The position numbers and the translations under genes were made by a program. A DNA stretch of 64,000 nucleotides from Hyphomicrobiales bacterium. GTDB taxonomy: Bacteria > Pseudomonadota > Alphaproteobacteria > Rhizobiales > Rhizobiaceae. The notes under the pieces are model-generated. The model was not told the origin of the DNA, ran no database searches, and saw nothing but the letters and a program-made list of their open reading frames with translations. This document shows, in pieces, positions 46,384 to 55,328 of this stretch (positions within the stretch are counted from its first letter, which is position 1; every line of letters starts with the position of its first letter). The stretch covers positions 1-64,000 of the forward strand of contig UCHD01000024.1 of assembly GCA_900472175.1 (NCBI GenBank), written 5' to 3'.

Positions 46384-47772
46384 TCAGGCAGCAAGGGCGT
46401 CGAGAATCCGGATCCAGGAGCGGATGCCCTTGTGGAAAGACTGCAGCTCGTACTTCTCGTTTGGCGAATGAATCCGGTCGTCCGACAGACCAAAGCCGAC
46501 GAGGAGCGATTCCATGCCGAGCATCTTCTGGAAATCGCCGACGATCGGGATCGAGCCGCCCATGCCGATCAAGACGGCCGGCTTCGGCCATTCGTCGGAA
46601 AGGGCCGTTTTGGCCGTGTTCAGCAAGGCAGAATCGTAGGGAAGCTGAATTGCCGGCGAGCCGCCATGCTTGTGGAATTCGACCGAGCAATCGGCCGGGA
46701 TTTTCGAGGCGACATAGGCGCGAAACGCCGCCCGGACCTTTTCGGGGTTCTGGGCGCCGACGAGGCGGAACGAAACCTTGGCGGATGCCTGCGCAGCGAT
46801 GACGGTCTTGAAGCCTTCGCCGGTATAGCCGCCCCAGATGCCGTTGACTTCTGCCGTCGGCCTGGCCCACGTCAATTCCATGACCGAACGGCCCTTTTCG
46901 CCGGACGGGATCGAAAGACCGATCTCGCCGAGGAACTTTTCCGTTGTCATGCCCAGGGTATCCCAGGCAGCCTTGATCTGCGTCGGGGTTTCCTCGACAC
47001 CTTCATAGAAACCGTCCAGCGTGACGCGGCCAGTCTCGTCGTGAAGACCGGCGAGGATCTGCGAGAGGATATGGATCGGATTGGCGGCGGCACCACCGAA
47101 ATAGCCGGAATGCAGATCGCGGTCAGCGGCGGTGATGACGATTTCCTCGCCGACAAGACCGCGCAGACCAGCCGAGATTGCCGGCGTATCGCGGTCCCAC
47201 ATGTTGGTATCGCAGACCAGCGCGTAGTCTGCCTTCAGTTCGGCGGCGTTGGCTTCCAGAAATGGCTTCAGCGATGGTGAACCGGATTCCTCCTCGCCCT
47301 CGAACAGGATCGTGACTTCGCAAGGGAGGGAGCCGTTCACTTCCTTGAAGGCGCGGCAGGCTTCGACAAACGTCAGGAGCTGGCCCTTGTCGTCAGCCGT
47401 TCCACGGCCGGTGATGACCTTGCGGCCGCCGTCCAGCTCCTTGATCGACGGCTCGAACGGAGCCGTGTCCCAAAGGTTGAGCGGATCGACTGGCTGGACA
47501 TCGTAATGGCCATAAAACAGCACGTGCGGCGCACCGGCCTTGCCGGCCGCCTGGTGGGCAACGACCATCGGATGACCGGGCGTGTCACGCACCGACGCGT
47601 CGAAACCCAGGGACGTCAGCTCGGCGACCAGCCATTCCGCCGCCTTGCGGCATTCCGCCTTGTAAGCCGGATCGGTGGAGATCGACTGAATACGAACGAG
47701 ATCGAAAAGCCGGTCGAGGCTTTTCGGAAGATTATCATCCGCGCGGGTGAGAATGCTGGCCGTGGCTGTCAT
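46384..47772 (-). CDS. M20-family dipeptidase
   Basis: This 462-residue metallopeptidase belongs to the M20/ArgE/DapE group of dipeptidases. Metal ligands lie in YGHYDVQPVDP (His and Asp), GRGTADDKGQ, and FEGEEESGSPSL (catalytic Glu), with a further His late in the protein. A dimerisation domain interrupts the catalytic one at about residues 200-360. The start at 47772 gives MTATASILTRADDNL, the usual N-terminus. It likely hydrolyses dipeptides in the cytosol. The next minus-strand gene upstream is a MarR regulator. Confidence 0.92.
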   Translation of the reverse strand: MTATASILTRADDNLPKSLDRLFDLVRIQSISTDPAYKAECRKAAEWLVAELTSLGFDASVRDTPGHPMVVAHQAAGKAGAPHVLFYGHYDVQPVDPLNLWDTAPFEPSIKELDGGRKVITGRGTADDKGQLLTFVEACRAFKEVNGSLPCEVTILFEGEEESGSPSLKPFLEANAAELKADYALVCDTNMWDRDTPAISAGLRGLVGEEIVITAADRDLHSGYFGGAAANPIHILSQILAGLHDETGRVTLDGFYEGVEETPTQIKAAWDTLGMTTEKFLGEIGLSIPSGEKGRSVMELTWARPTAEVNGIWGGYTGEGFKTVIAAQASAKVSFRLVGAQNPEKVRAAFRAYVASKIPADCSVEFHKHGGSPAIQLPYDSALLNTAKTALSDEWPKPAVLIGMGGSIPIVGDFQKMLGMESLLVGFGLSDDRIHSPNEKYELQSFHKGIRSWIRILDALAA

Positions 47773-47877
47773 GATCGAATCCTTGTTATCGCGGCGGAAC
47801 CTAGACAAAGTTGGCGCCGGATTTAAGCAAAATATTTTGATCGATGGATCATCACCATGCTGGAACGGCGAATGGCC

Positions 47878-48309
47878 TCAGCTCTGCGCGCCATTGGCGA
47901 TTGCCATGCGCATATATTCGAGCATGAGTTCCCGTTCGAAATGGCGAAAACCGGACAGCAACGATTGATCGGCAGCGAGTGCTGCTTCCTTCGCTTCTCC
48001 TTCCATTTCCCTTGCCTTGGCGGTCAGGAAAATCTGCTGGGCGCGTTTGTCGGTCGGATGTTTTTTCCGCAGGACCAAACCGTCCCGCTCCATCCGGGCC
48101 AGAGTGTTGGCCATCGTTGCCTGTTCGATATCGAGGCGGTCGAGCAGCTGTTTCTGGGTCAACCCCTCCTCGCTCCACAGTTCCAGCAGGACTGGAAACT
48201 GGCCAGGGGCAAAGCCGAGTTTCTGGCCTCTCTCCTGCAGGGCGCGGGAGAAACTTTTCGCCAGAAGGCTGGACAGGTATGTTGCTGAATCCATACGGTC
48301 AAAGGCCAT
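47878..48309 (-). CDS. MarR-family transcriptional regulator
   Basis: This 143-residue MarR protein has a winged helix with LTQKQLLDRLDIEQATMANTLARMERDGLVLR and the wing KKHPTDKRAQQIF. It is upstream of the M20 dipeptidase on the same strand, separated by 105 bases that contain a short palindrome (TGATC-GATG-GATCA) near 47840. Alternative start at 48294 is possible. The ligand and target are unknown. Confidence 0.88.
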   Translation of the reverse strand: MAFDRMDSATYLSSLLAKSFSRALQERGQKLGFAPGQFPVLLELWSEEGLTQKQLLDRLDIEQATMANTLARMERDGLVLRKKHPTDKRAQQIFLTAKAREMEGEAKEAALAADQSLLSGFRHFERELMLEYMRMAIANGAQS

Positions 48310-48410
48310 GCCTATGGGTACCTCTCCCCAAGCTGGAACACAAGTTACATTGCGAGCGATGGACCGGCAGGCAATCCGTTTTCACACTGATGTGATGCTT
48401 GCCAGGAGCG

Positions 48411-48540
48411 GAAACAAAAACCGCCATGGCGGAGGCGGGGCCACGGCGGTTCTTGTTATAAATTGGACAAAGGCCCGGAGAGGGGGGGATAGGCCTTTGT
48501 CCTTACATCTAGCTTCGGCGGGGGACAGGCCTTTGACCAG
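48411..48540 (-). ncRNA. Candidate trans-acting small RNA with C-rich loop (alpha-r14-like)
   Basis: On the minus strand a hairpin with an 11-bp perfect stem (GGACAAAGGCC / GGCCTTTGTCC, 48465-48502) exposes a loop with a run of seven C and CTCTCC, which could pair with Shine-Dalgarno sequences. A second copy of the stem-5' plus C-run motif lies at 48520-48538 (17 of 19 bases match). An intrinsic terminator follows: stem 48413-48425 with 48445-48457 and a T-run on the minus strand. The arrangement recalls rhizobial small RNAs of the alpha-r14 group. The 5' end and promoter are not defined. Confidence 0.4.
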
Positions 48541-48726
48541 ACGACGGCTTGTTCAGGTGCCGTTGGTTATCATTTGTGGTGCCAAATGTGGCTTTTCAAG
48601 GGAGCAGTCCCCCATCGCCGCATTACAAATTCGTAACGTTTTCGTGAGGGTCCTCACTTTTGCAAAAGCCCTCTTTTCACCCGTCGAAAAAGACGGCTTC
48701 AACGGCCTGAATATTCTCGTCATTCT
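48541..48726. other. Remainder of the gap before the LysR gene
   Basis: No gene is recognised here. It could carry the promoter of the candidate small RNA: on the minus strand TTGAAA is followed by AT-rich sequence, but spacing to a -10 is uncertain. Confidence 0.25.
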
Positions 48727-49653
48727 TCATTTCCGTCCGCTAGAATCCTCGAGCCGGTCGATGCTGGAATATTCATCCGCAAGAAAATCCAGAAGCGCAC
48801 GTACGGAGGGAAGCAGTCCCCGCCTGGATGGAAAGGCTGCATGAATGATGCCCGCTCTCGGAGCCCAATCGGGAAGGATGTCCACAAGCCTGCCTGCCTG
48901 CACGTCGTCCCGGATCATGAAGGTCGGGAACTGACAGACCCCGACGCCGCGAAGAGCGGCAAAATGAAGAGCGATCATGTCCTCCGTTACAAATCGCGGA
49001 TTGTGGCGGACGATGGCGGACGCACCGTTTGGACCCTCGAGGCACCAATCGTGCTCGGGCTTGGCCGGCTCCCAGGCCAGGCTCGGCAGCAGGGCAAGGT
49101 CGGCAGGAACCGGTGAACGGGACAAGCCTTGCAGGAGGGCCGGACTGGCGACCAGACGCTGAGAACTGCCCGCCAGTTTGCGGATCACCAGATCACTGTC
49201 ATCGAGCGGCGGAAACCGCACGCGGATGGCGAGATCGAACCCTTCGCGGATCACGTCGACACGACGGTTGGTGCTTTCCAGCAGGACCTCCACCTTGGGA
49301 TACGCGGCCATGAACCGGGCAATCATCTCACCCAGCTGAAAGTAGATCACCGAAGACGGACAGCTGATACGCACCGTGCCCTGCGGCTCGGATCGCGTCC
49401 GGTCGATCACCTCTTGCGCCGCATCAGCCTCCACCATCATCGCCACGCAATGACGGTAGTATTCGCGGCCGATTTCGGTCACGGCGAATTGCCGCGTCGA
49501 CCGCTGGATCAGCCGGACACCGAGGCGATCCTCCAGCTGACTTATGCGCCGGCTGAGCTTGGATCTTGGCAAGCCGAGCTTTCGAGCGGCGGCGGCAAAG
49601 CCGCCCTGTTCGATCACATCGACAAAGAAGCGAAGGTCGTTGAGGTCCTGCAT
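48727..49653 (-). CDS. LysR-family transcriptional regulator (pirin/isochorismatase module)
   Basis: This 308-residue LysR protein has the N-terminal HTH (LRFFVDVIEQGGFAAAARKLGLPRSKLSRRISQLEDRLGVRLIQRSTR in outline) and a substrate-binding domain of the type found in regulators of quinone and phenol detoxification genes. The start at 49653 (MQDLNDLRFF) follows AGGACA. It is divergent from the pirin gene; the palindrome at 49663-49680 lies between. It probably activates pirin and the isochorismatases in response to an electrophile. Confidence 0.9.
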   Translation of the reverse strand: MQDLNDLRFFVDVIEQGGFAAAARKLGLPRSKLSRRISQLEDRLGVRLIQRSTRQFAVTEIGREYYRHCVAMMVEADAAQEVIDRTRSEPQGTVRISCPSSVIYFQLGEMIARFMAAYPKVEVLLESTNRRVDVIREGFDLAIRVRFPPLDDSDLVIRKLAGSSQRLVASPALLQGLSRSPVPADLALLPSLAWEPAKPEHDWCLEGPNGASAIVRHNPRFVTEDMIALHFAALRGVGVCQFPTFMIRDDVQAGRLVDILPDWAPRAGIIHAAFPSRRGLLPSVRALLDFLADEYSSIDRLEDSSGRK

Positions 49654-49662
49654 GCCGGTCAT

Positions 49663-49680
49663 TGTCCTATTTTTAGGACA
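49663..49680. promoter_or_regulatory. Inverted repeat in lysR/pirin promoter
   Basis: TGTCCTATTTTTAGGACA has perfect 7-bp arms and a 4-base spacer. It sits 10 bases upstream of the LysR start and matches the T-N11-A geometry of LysR sites. Confidence 0.6.
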
Positions 49681-49774
49681 GAGTAACCCGAATCGCCGGT
49701 CTACCGCCACCAGTGTTGCAGCAGTATTTTCTCCTCACACGCCGCCTCAACGGCAAAGCGACAAGGAGAATATC

Positions 49775-50641
49775 ATGAGAAAGGTTCTCGGGGTTTACAG
49801 CAATCCCACACGGCACTGGGTCGGAGACGGGTTTCCAGTACGCTCGCTGTTTTCACATGCCACGCACGGAGACCATGTCAGCCCCTTCCTGCTGCTTGAC
49901 TATGCCGGGCCGGAAGAGTTCGCACCGGCGAAAACGCCGCGCGGCGTCGGGATCCATCCGCACCGCGGTTTCGAAACCGTAACCATTGTCTATCGTGGCG
50001 AAGTCGAGCATCGGGACTCCACCGGCAGCGGCGGCATCATCGGACCGGGCGACGTACAATGGATGACGGCCGCTGCCGGTATTCTGCACGAAGAGTTCCA
50101 CTCGGAGGCCTTCACCCGCAAGGGCGGGACGCTGGAGATGGTGCAGCTCTGGGTAAACCTGCCGGCCAAGGACAAGAATGCCGCGCCGGGCTATCAGAAC
50201 CTGCTCGACCGCGACATTCCATCGGTGAACCTGCCGGACGGCGCTGGCTCCCTGCGGGTGATCGCCGGCGCCTACGGTGATCACCGCGGACCGGCGCAGA
50301 CTTTCACCCCGATCGATCTCTGGGACGTGCGGCTGCACGCAGGCCGAACCGCTGCGCTCTCTCTGCCAGAGGGGTATACTGCCGCCATTGTCGTGCTGAA
50401 AGGTACCGTCACCGTCAATGCAGCGACCGCCGGAGAGGCCCAATTCGTCCTTCTGGACAGAACAGGCGGCGACATCACGCTGGAAGCGTCCAGCGATGCC
50501 TCCGTCCTGGTTCTGGGCGGCACGCCGATCGACGAGCCGGTTGTGATGCAAGGGCCCTTCGTCATGAACACCGCCGACGAGATCAGGCAGGCGATGACCG
50601 ATTTCCGCAGCGGCCGCTTCGGCTCGATCGGTGCAGCATAA
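49775..50641 (+). CDS. Pirin-family protein
   Basis: This 288-residue bicupin has pirin signature blocks: GIHPHRGFETVTIVYRGEVEHRDSTG (metal-binding His and Glu) and VQWMTAAAGILHEEFH. The N-terminal cupin binds iron; the C-terminal one is degenerate. Bacterial pirins act as quercetinase-like dioxygenases or as regulators of central metabolism. The ATG follows AAGGAGAATAT. Two isochorismatase-type hydrolases follow on the same strand. Confidence 0.92.
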   Translation: MRKVLGVYSNPTRHWVGDGFPVRSLFSHATHGDHVSPFLLLDYAGPEEFAPAKTPRGVGIHPHRGFETVTIVYRGEVEHRDSTGSGGIIGPGDVQWMTAAAGILHEEFHSEAFTRKGGTLEMVQLWVNLPAKDKNAAPGYQNLLDRDIPSVNLPDGAGSLRVIAGAYGDHRGPAQTFTPIDLWDVRLHAGRTAALSLPEGYTAAIVVLKGTVTVNAATAGEAQFVLLDRTGGDITLEASSDASVLVLGGTPIDEPVVMQGPFVMNTADEIRQAMTDFRSGRFGSIGAA

Positions 50642-50759
50642 TTCGAGCCTGCGACCACGCGATTCCGTTTGTGTCCCGGGGCAAAACCGCTCGCACCCGG
50701 GACGGTGAAGGCAAACACCTTCAGAAAACCAGCGAGCATTGAACGGAAGGAAACACGCT

Positions 50760-51401
50760 ATGACCAGTGAAAAGATCCGCGACCCCGCAAACGATCATCT
50801 GCTTACACCGCAGAATTCCGCCTTCATCATTATCGATTATCAACCCGTGCAGGTGAACTCGATTGCCTCCATGGACAGGCAACTGCTCGTCAACAACATC
50901 GCCGGCGCCGCCAAGGCTGCGGTCGCCTACGGTCTGCCGATCGTGCACTCGACCGTCAACGTCAAGACCGGCCTCAACAAGCCGCCGATCTCGCAGGTCG
51001 GAAAGGTCCTGCGCGACTATCCGACCTATGACCGCACCACCATCAACTCGTGGGAGGATGTGGAATTCAGGCAGGCTGTCGAAAAGACCGGCCGCAAGAA
51101 GCTGATCATGACTGCATTGTGGACCGAAGCCTGCCTGACGTTCCCGGCGCTCGATGCACTCAGGGAAGGATACGAGGTCTACGTTCCGATTGATGCCGTC
51201 GGCGGCACATCGGTCGCCGCGCACGAGGCCGCCCTTCGCCGCATCGAGCAGGCAGGCGGCCAGATGATCAGCGTGCCCCAGTTGTTCTGCGAACTGCAGC
51301 GCGACTGGCAGCGGTCCGCCACAGTGCCTGCCTTCATGAACCTGTTCATCGAAACCGGAGGAACTGCCGGTATCCAGTTCTCCTACGACAAGGCCGACTA
51401 A
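50760..51401 (+). CDS. Isochorismatase-family cysteine hydrolase (YcaC-like), copy 1
   Basis: This 213-residue hydrolase has the family Asp (D26 in FIIIDYQPV) and Cys (C125 in TALWTEACLTF). The conserved triad Lys region reads DRTTINSWED, with no Lys at the usual spot, as also seen in some YcaC-like proteins. Such enzymes hydrolyse amides or imines. The start follows GGAAGGAAACACGCT. It lies between pirin and a second isochorismatase. Confidence 0.88.
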   Translation: MTSEKIRDPANDHLLTPQNSAFIIIDYQPVQVNSIASMDRQLLVNNIAGAAKAAVAYGLPIVHSTVNVKTGLNKPPISQVGKVLRDYPTYDRTTINSWEDVEFRQAVEKTGRKKLIMTALWTEACLTFPALDALREGYEVYVPIDAVGGTSVAAHEAALRRIEQAGGQMISVPQLFCELQRDWQRSATVPAFMNLFIETGGTAGIQFSYDKAD

Positions 51402-51449
51402 CCCCTGCGGTAGGCTTGAAGCCACCCACACCCCCGAAAGGATACTCAA

Positions 51450-52139
51450 ATGACAACGCCAAATACCATCGCGAACTTCAATGGCCAGAAACCGGTCATC
51501 GATGCCGACGACGCAGTGATGCTGCTGATCGACCACCAGAGCGGTCTTTTCCAGACCATCGGCGACATGCCGATGCCGGTCCTGCGTAACCACGCAGCGG
51601 CGCTCGCCAAGATGGCCACGCTCAGCAAGATGCCGGTGATCACCACGGCCTCCGTGCCGCAGGGTCCGAATGGCCCGCTCATTCCCGAAATCCATGCAAA
51701 CGCTCCACACGCCACCTACATCGCCCGCAAAGGCGAGATCAACGCCTGGGACAATGCCGATTTCGTCGCAGCCGTGAAGGCAACGGGCCGCAAGACGCTG
51801 ATCATCGCAGGCACCATTACCAGCGTCTGCATGGCCTTTCCAGCGATTGCAGCCGTGCATGACGGCTACAAGGTCTTTGCCGTGATCGATGCCTCCGGCA
51901 CCTATTCGAAAATGGCCGAAGAAATCACGCTTGCACGTGTCGTCCAGGCCGGTGTCGTTCCGATGGACATGGCTGCCGTGGCCTCCGAGCTGCAGAAGAC
52001 ATGGCACCGCGCTGATGCGCAGGATTGGGCGGAAATCTACACCAAGATCTTCCCGGCCTATCAGCTTTTGATCGAGAGCTACGCCCGCGCCCAGCAGGTC
52101 GTGACCAATCAGGAGCAGCTGGACTCGCAGCGCACCTAA
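51450..52139 (+). CDS. Isochorismatase-family cysteine hydrolase, copy 2
   Basis: This 229-residue hydrolase carries the full triad: D28 in MLLIDHQSGLF, K94 in ARKGEINAWDN and C127 in GTITSVCMAFPA. It resembles its neighbour in fold but is clearly a diverged paralogue. The start follows CGAAAGGATA. A strong terminator at 52144 ends the pirin-isochorismatase unit. Confidence 0.9.
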   Translation: MTTPNTIANFNGQKPVIDADDAVMLLIDHQSGLFQTIGDMPMPVLRNHAAALAKMATLSKMPVITTASVPQGPNGPLIPEIHANAPHATYIARKGEINAWDNADFVAAVKATGRKTLIIAGTITSVCMAFPAIAAVHDGYKVFAVIDASGTYSKMAEEITLARVVQAGVVPMDMAAVASELQKTWHRADAQDWAEIYTKIFPAYQLLIESYARAQQVVTNQEQLDSQRT

Positions 52140-52143
52140 CGAA

Positions 52144-52179
52144 AAATCCGCGGCAGGCGTAAAACCCTGCCGCGGATTT
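52144..52179 (+). terminator. Strong intrinsic terminator after the isochorismatases
   Basis: AAATCCGCGGCAGG and its exact complement form a 14-bp stem with an 8-base loop, five bases after the stop. The 3' T-run is short (TTTC). Confidence 0.75.
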
Positions 52180-52302
52180 CAACTGCAATACCCAATAAGA
52201 GCCGGCAGGCGCTTCACAGCACTCCGTCAACTGCGTAAAATTCCGCGCCGCTCCGGAATGAAATATGGACGGCCATCGCGGCCCGCGCTATCCCTTGTCG
52301 CC

Positions 52303-55300
52303 ATGAAAAAAGGTGATCATCTCTTCCTCGTCGACGGCTCCGGGTTCATTTTCCGGGCGTTCCACGCCATCCCGCCGCTCAACCGCAAATCGGATGGCCT
52401 GCCGGTCAATGCCGTCTCGGGTTTCTGCAACATGCTGTGGAAGCTTTTGACCGATGCGCGCGACACGTCCGTCGGTGTGACGCCGACCCATTTCGCGGTC
52501 ATTTTCGACTATTCGTCAAAAACGTTCCGCAACGAACTCTATGACCAGTACAAGGCAAACCGCAGCGCGCCGCCGGAAGACCTGATCCCGCAATTCGGGC
52601 TGATCCGGCATGCGACACGCGCCTTCAACCTGCCCTGCATCGAAAAGGAAGGATATGAGGCCGACGACCTGATCGCCACCTATGCGCGGATGGCAGAGGC
52701 GGAAGGCGCCGATGTGACGATCATCTCCTCCGACAAGGACCTGATGCAGCTCATCACCACCAATGTGTCGATGTACGACAGCATGAAGGACAAGCAGATC
52801 TCGATCCCGGAAGTGATCGAGAAATGGGGCGTGCCGCCCGAAAAGATGATCGACCTGCAGGCGATGACGGGCGACAGCACCGATAACGTGCCCGGCATTC
52901 CCGGCATTGGCCCGAAGACGGCGGCCCAGCTTCTGGAGGAATTCGGCGATCTCGACACGCTGCTTGCCCGCGCCGGAGAGATCAAGCAGCAGAAACGCCG
53001 CGAAAACATCATCGCCAATACCGAACTGGCCAAGCTTTCGCGCCAGCTGGTGATGCTGAAGACCGACACGCCGATCGATGTTCCGCTCGACGATTTCGAA
53101 CTGCATGCACAGGACGGGCCAAAGCTCGTTGCCTTCCTGAAGACGATGGAATTCACCACGCTCACCCGCCGCGTCGCCGCTGCGACCGAGACGGATGCCG
53201 ATGCCGTCGAGCCAGCGTCCGTTCCGGTCGAATGGGGCGCGCAGGCGCGTGGTCCGGATCTCGACAAGGGTGAGGCGGCGGCCCCATCCGCTCTTTCTTC
53301 TGCGAAATCAGCATCCCTTGGAAGCGCTGCGGAAGCGGCAACCTCTCTGGCCGCTATTCCCGATGGAGGCCCGGCGGATGCGACACCGCAGAGCCTGGCG
53401 CAGACCCGCGCCGAACTGTTTGCCTCGGCCAAGATCGACCGCAGCACCTATGTCACAATCCGCGATATCGCCACGCTCGATGCCTGGATTGCTGCCGCCC
53501 GCGAAACCGGCCTCGTTGCCTTCGACACGGAAACCACCTCGCTCGACGCGATGCAGGCCGAACTCGTCGGCTTCTCGCTGGCGATTGCCGATAACAGCAA
53601 GAACCCGTCCGGCACCGATATTCGCGCTGCCTATGTACCCCTTCTCCACAAGACCGGCGGCAATGACCTGTTCAGTGACGGCGTGAAGCTCGCAGAGGGC
53701 CAGATTCCGGCCGAAGCCGCGCTCGAGCGGTTGAAGGACCTGCTGGAGGATCCGTCGATCCTCAAGATCGCGCAGAACCTCAAATACGATTATCTGGTGA
53801 TGAAACGCCACGGCGTCAGCATTGTCAGCTTCGACGATACGATGTTGATGTCCTATGTGGTCGACGCCGGTGCCGGTACGCACGGCATGGATTCGCTGTC
53901 GGAAAAATGGCTCGGCCATCAACCTATTCCCTACAAGGATGTTGCCGGCACAGGCAAATCCTCTGTCAGTTTCGATTATGTCGATATCGACAAGGCAACC
54001 GCCTATGCGGCCGAAGATGCCGATGTCACACTCAGGCTCTGGCAGGTGCTGAAGCCCCGTCTGGCTGCCAAGAACCTCAACACGGTCTATGAGCGTCTGG
54101 AGCGACCGCTGGTGCCGGTTCTGGCTCGCATGGAAGAGCGCGGCATCACCATCGACCGGCAGATCCTGTCGCGGCTATCGGGCGAGCTTGCGCAGGGTGC
54201 GGCTGGCCTCGAACACGAAATCTACGGGCTTGTCGGCGAGAGCTTCAATATCGGCTCTCCGAAACAGCTTGGCGATATCCTGTTCGGCCGCCTTGGCCTG
54301 CCGGGCGGCGCCAAGACCAAGACCGGGCAATGGTCGACCTCGGCCTCGGTGCTTGAAGACCTCGCCGCCGACGGCCATGAGCTCCCGCGCAAGATTGTCG
54401 ACTGGCGGCAGCTGACCAAGCTGAAATCCACGTACACCGACGCACTTCCTGGTTTCGTGCATCCGGAGACGAAGCGCGTCCACACGTCCTATGCGCTGGC
54501 CGCAACGACCACAGGTCGCCTCTCGTCCTCCGACCCGAACCTGCAGAACATTCCGGTGCGCACCGCCGAAGGCCGCAAGATCCGCACGGCCTTTATCTCG
54601 ACGCCGGGCCACAAGCTGGTTTCGGCCGACTACAGCCAGATCGAGCTGCGCGTGCTTGCCCATGTCGCCGAAATCCCGCAGCTGAAGCAGGCGTTTTCCG
54701 ATGGCATCGACATTCATGCAATGACGGCATCAGAAATGTTCGGTGTGCCGGTCGAGGGCATGCCGAGCGAAATCCGCCGGCGTGCCAAGGCGATCAATTT
54801 CGGCATCATCTATGGCATCTCCGCCTTCGGCCTTGCTAACCAGCTTTCGATCGAACGCTCGGAAGCGGGCGACTACATCAAGAAGTATTTTGAGCGCTTC
54901 CCGGGCATCCGGGACTATATGGAAAGCACCAAGGCGTTTGCGCGGGAAAATGGTTATGTCGAAACCATCTTCGGCCGCCGGGCGCATTATCCGGATATCC
55001 GCTCATCCAACCCGTCGCACCGCGCCTTCAACGAACGCGCCGCGATCAACGCACCGATCCAGGGCTCGGCCGCCGACATCATCCGCCGCGCCATGGTGAA
55101 GATGGAGCCGGCGCTGGAGCAAGCTGGGCTACCGCAGCGCGCCCGCATGCTGCTGCAGGTGCATGACGAACTGATCTTCGAGGTCGAGGATGCCGATGTC
55201 GAACGTTCGATCCCGCTGATCGTCTCGGTCATGGAGAACGCGGCAATGCCGGCGCTCGACATGAAGGTACCGCTCAAGGTCGATGCGCGGGCTGCGCATA

Positions 55301-55320
55301 ACTGGGATGAGGCGCACTGA
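52303..55320 (+). CDS. polA: DNA polymerase I
   Basis: PolA fills gaps and removes primers. The 5'-3' exonuclease domain spans about 1-290, an Ala/Ser-rich linker follows, and the 3'-5' exonuclease domain starts near 390 with AFDTETTSLD intact, so proofreading is likely active. The polymerase domain has SADYSQIELRVLAHVAE and QVHDELIFEV. At 1005 residues it is typical of rhizobia. The start is at 52303; no strong ribosome site is seen. A second, broken copy of its 3' end lies at 57438-57548. Confidence 0.98.
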   Translation: MKKGDHLFLVDGSGFIFRAFHAIPPLNRKSDGLPVNAVSGFCNMLWKLLTDARDTSVGVTPTHFAVIFDYSSKTFRNELYDQYKANRSAPPEDLIPQFGLIRHATRAFNLPCIEKEGYEADDLIATYARMAEAEGADVTIISSDKDLMQLITTNVSMYDSMKDKQISIPEVIEKWGVPPEKMIDLQAMTGDSTDNVPGIPGIGPKTAAQLLEEFGDLDTLLARAGEIKQQKRRENIIANTELAKLSRQLVMLKTDTPIDVPLDDFELHAQDGPKLVAFLKTMEFTTLTRRVAAATETDADAVEPASVPVEWGAQARGPDLDKGEAAAPSALSSAKSASLGSAAEAATSLAAIPDGGPADATPQSLAQTRAELFASAKIDRSTYVTIRDIATLDAWIAAARETGLVAFDTETTSLDAMQAELVGFSLAIADNSKNPSGTDIRAAYVPLLHKTGGNDLFSDGVKLAEGQIPAEAALERLKDLLEDPSILKIAQNLKYDYLVMKRHGVSIVSFDDTMLMSYVVDAGAGTHGMDSLSEKWLGHQPIPYKDVAGTGKSSVSFDYVDIDKATAYAAEDADVTLRLWQVLKPRLAAKNLNTVYERLERPLVPVLARMEERGITIDRQILSRLSGELAQGAAGLEHEIYGLVGESFNIGSPKQLGDILFGRLGLPGGAKTKTGQWSTSASVLEDLAADGHELPRKIVDWRQLTKLKSTYTDALPGFVHPETKRVHTSYALAATTTGRLSSSDPNLQNIPVRTAEGRKIRTAFISTPGHKLVSADYSQIELRVLAHVAEIPQLKQAFSDGIDIHAMTASEMFGVPVEGMPSEIRRRAKAINFGIIYGISAFGLANQLSIERSEAGDYIKKYFERFPGIRDYMESTKAFARENGYVETIFGRRAHYPDIRSSNPSHRAFNERAAINAPIQGSAADIIRRAMVKMEPALEQAGLPQRARMLLQVHDELIFEVEDADVERSIPLIVSVMENAAMPALDMKVPLKVDARAAHNWDEAH

Positions 55321-55328
55321 GGGAACGC

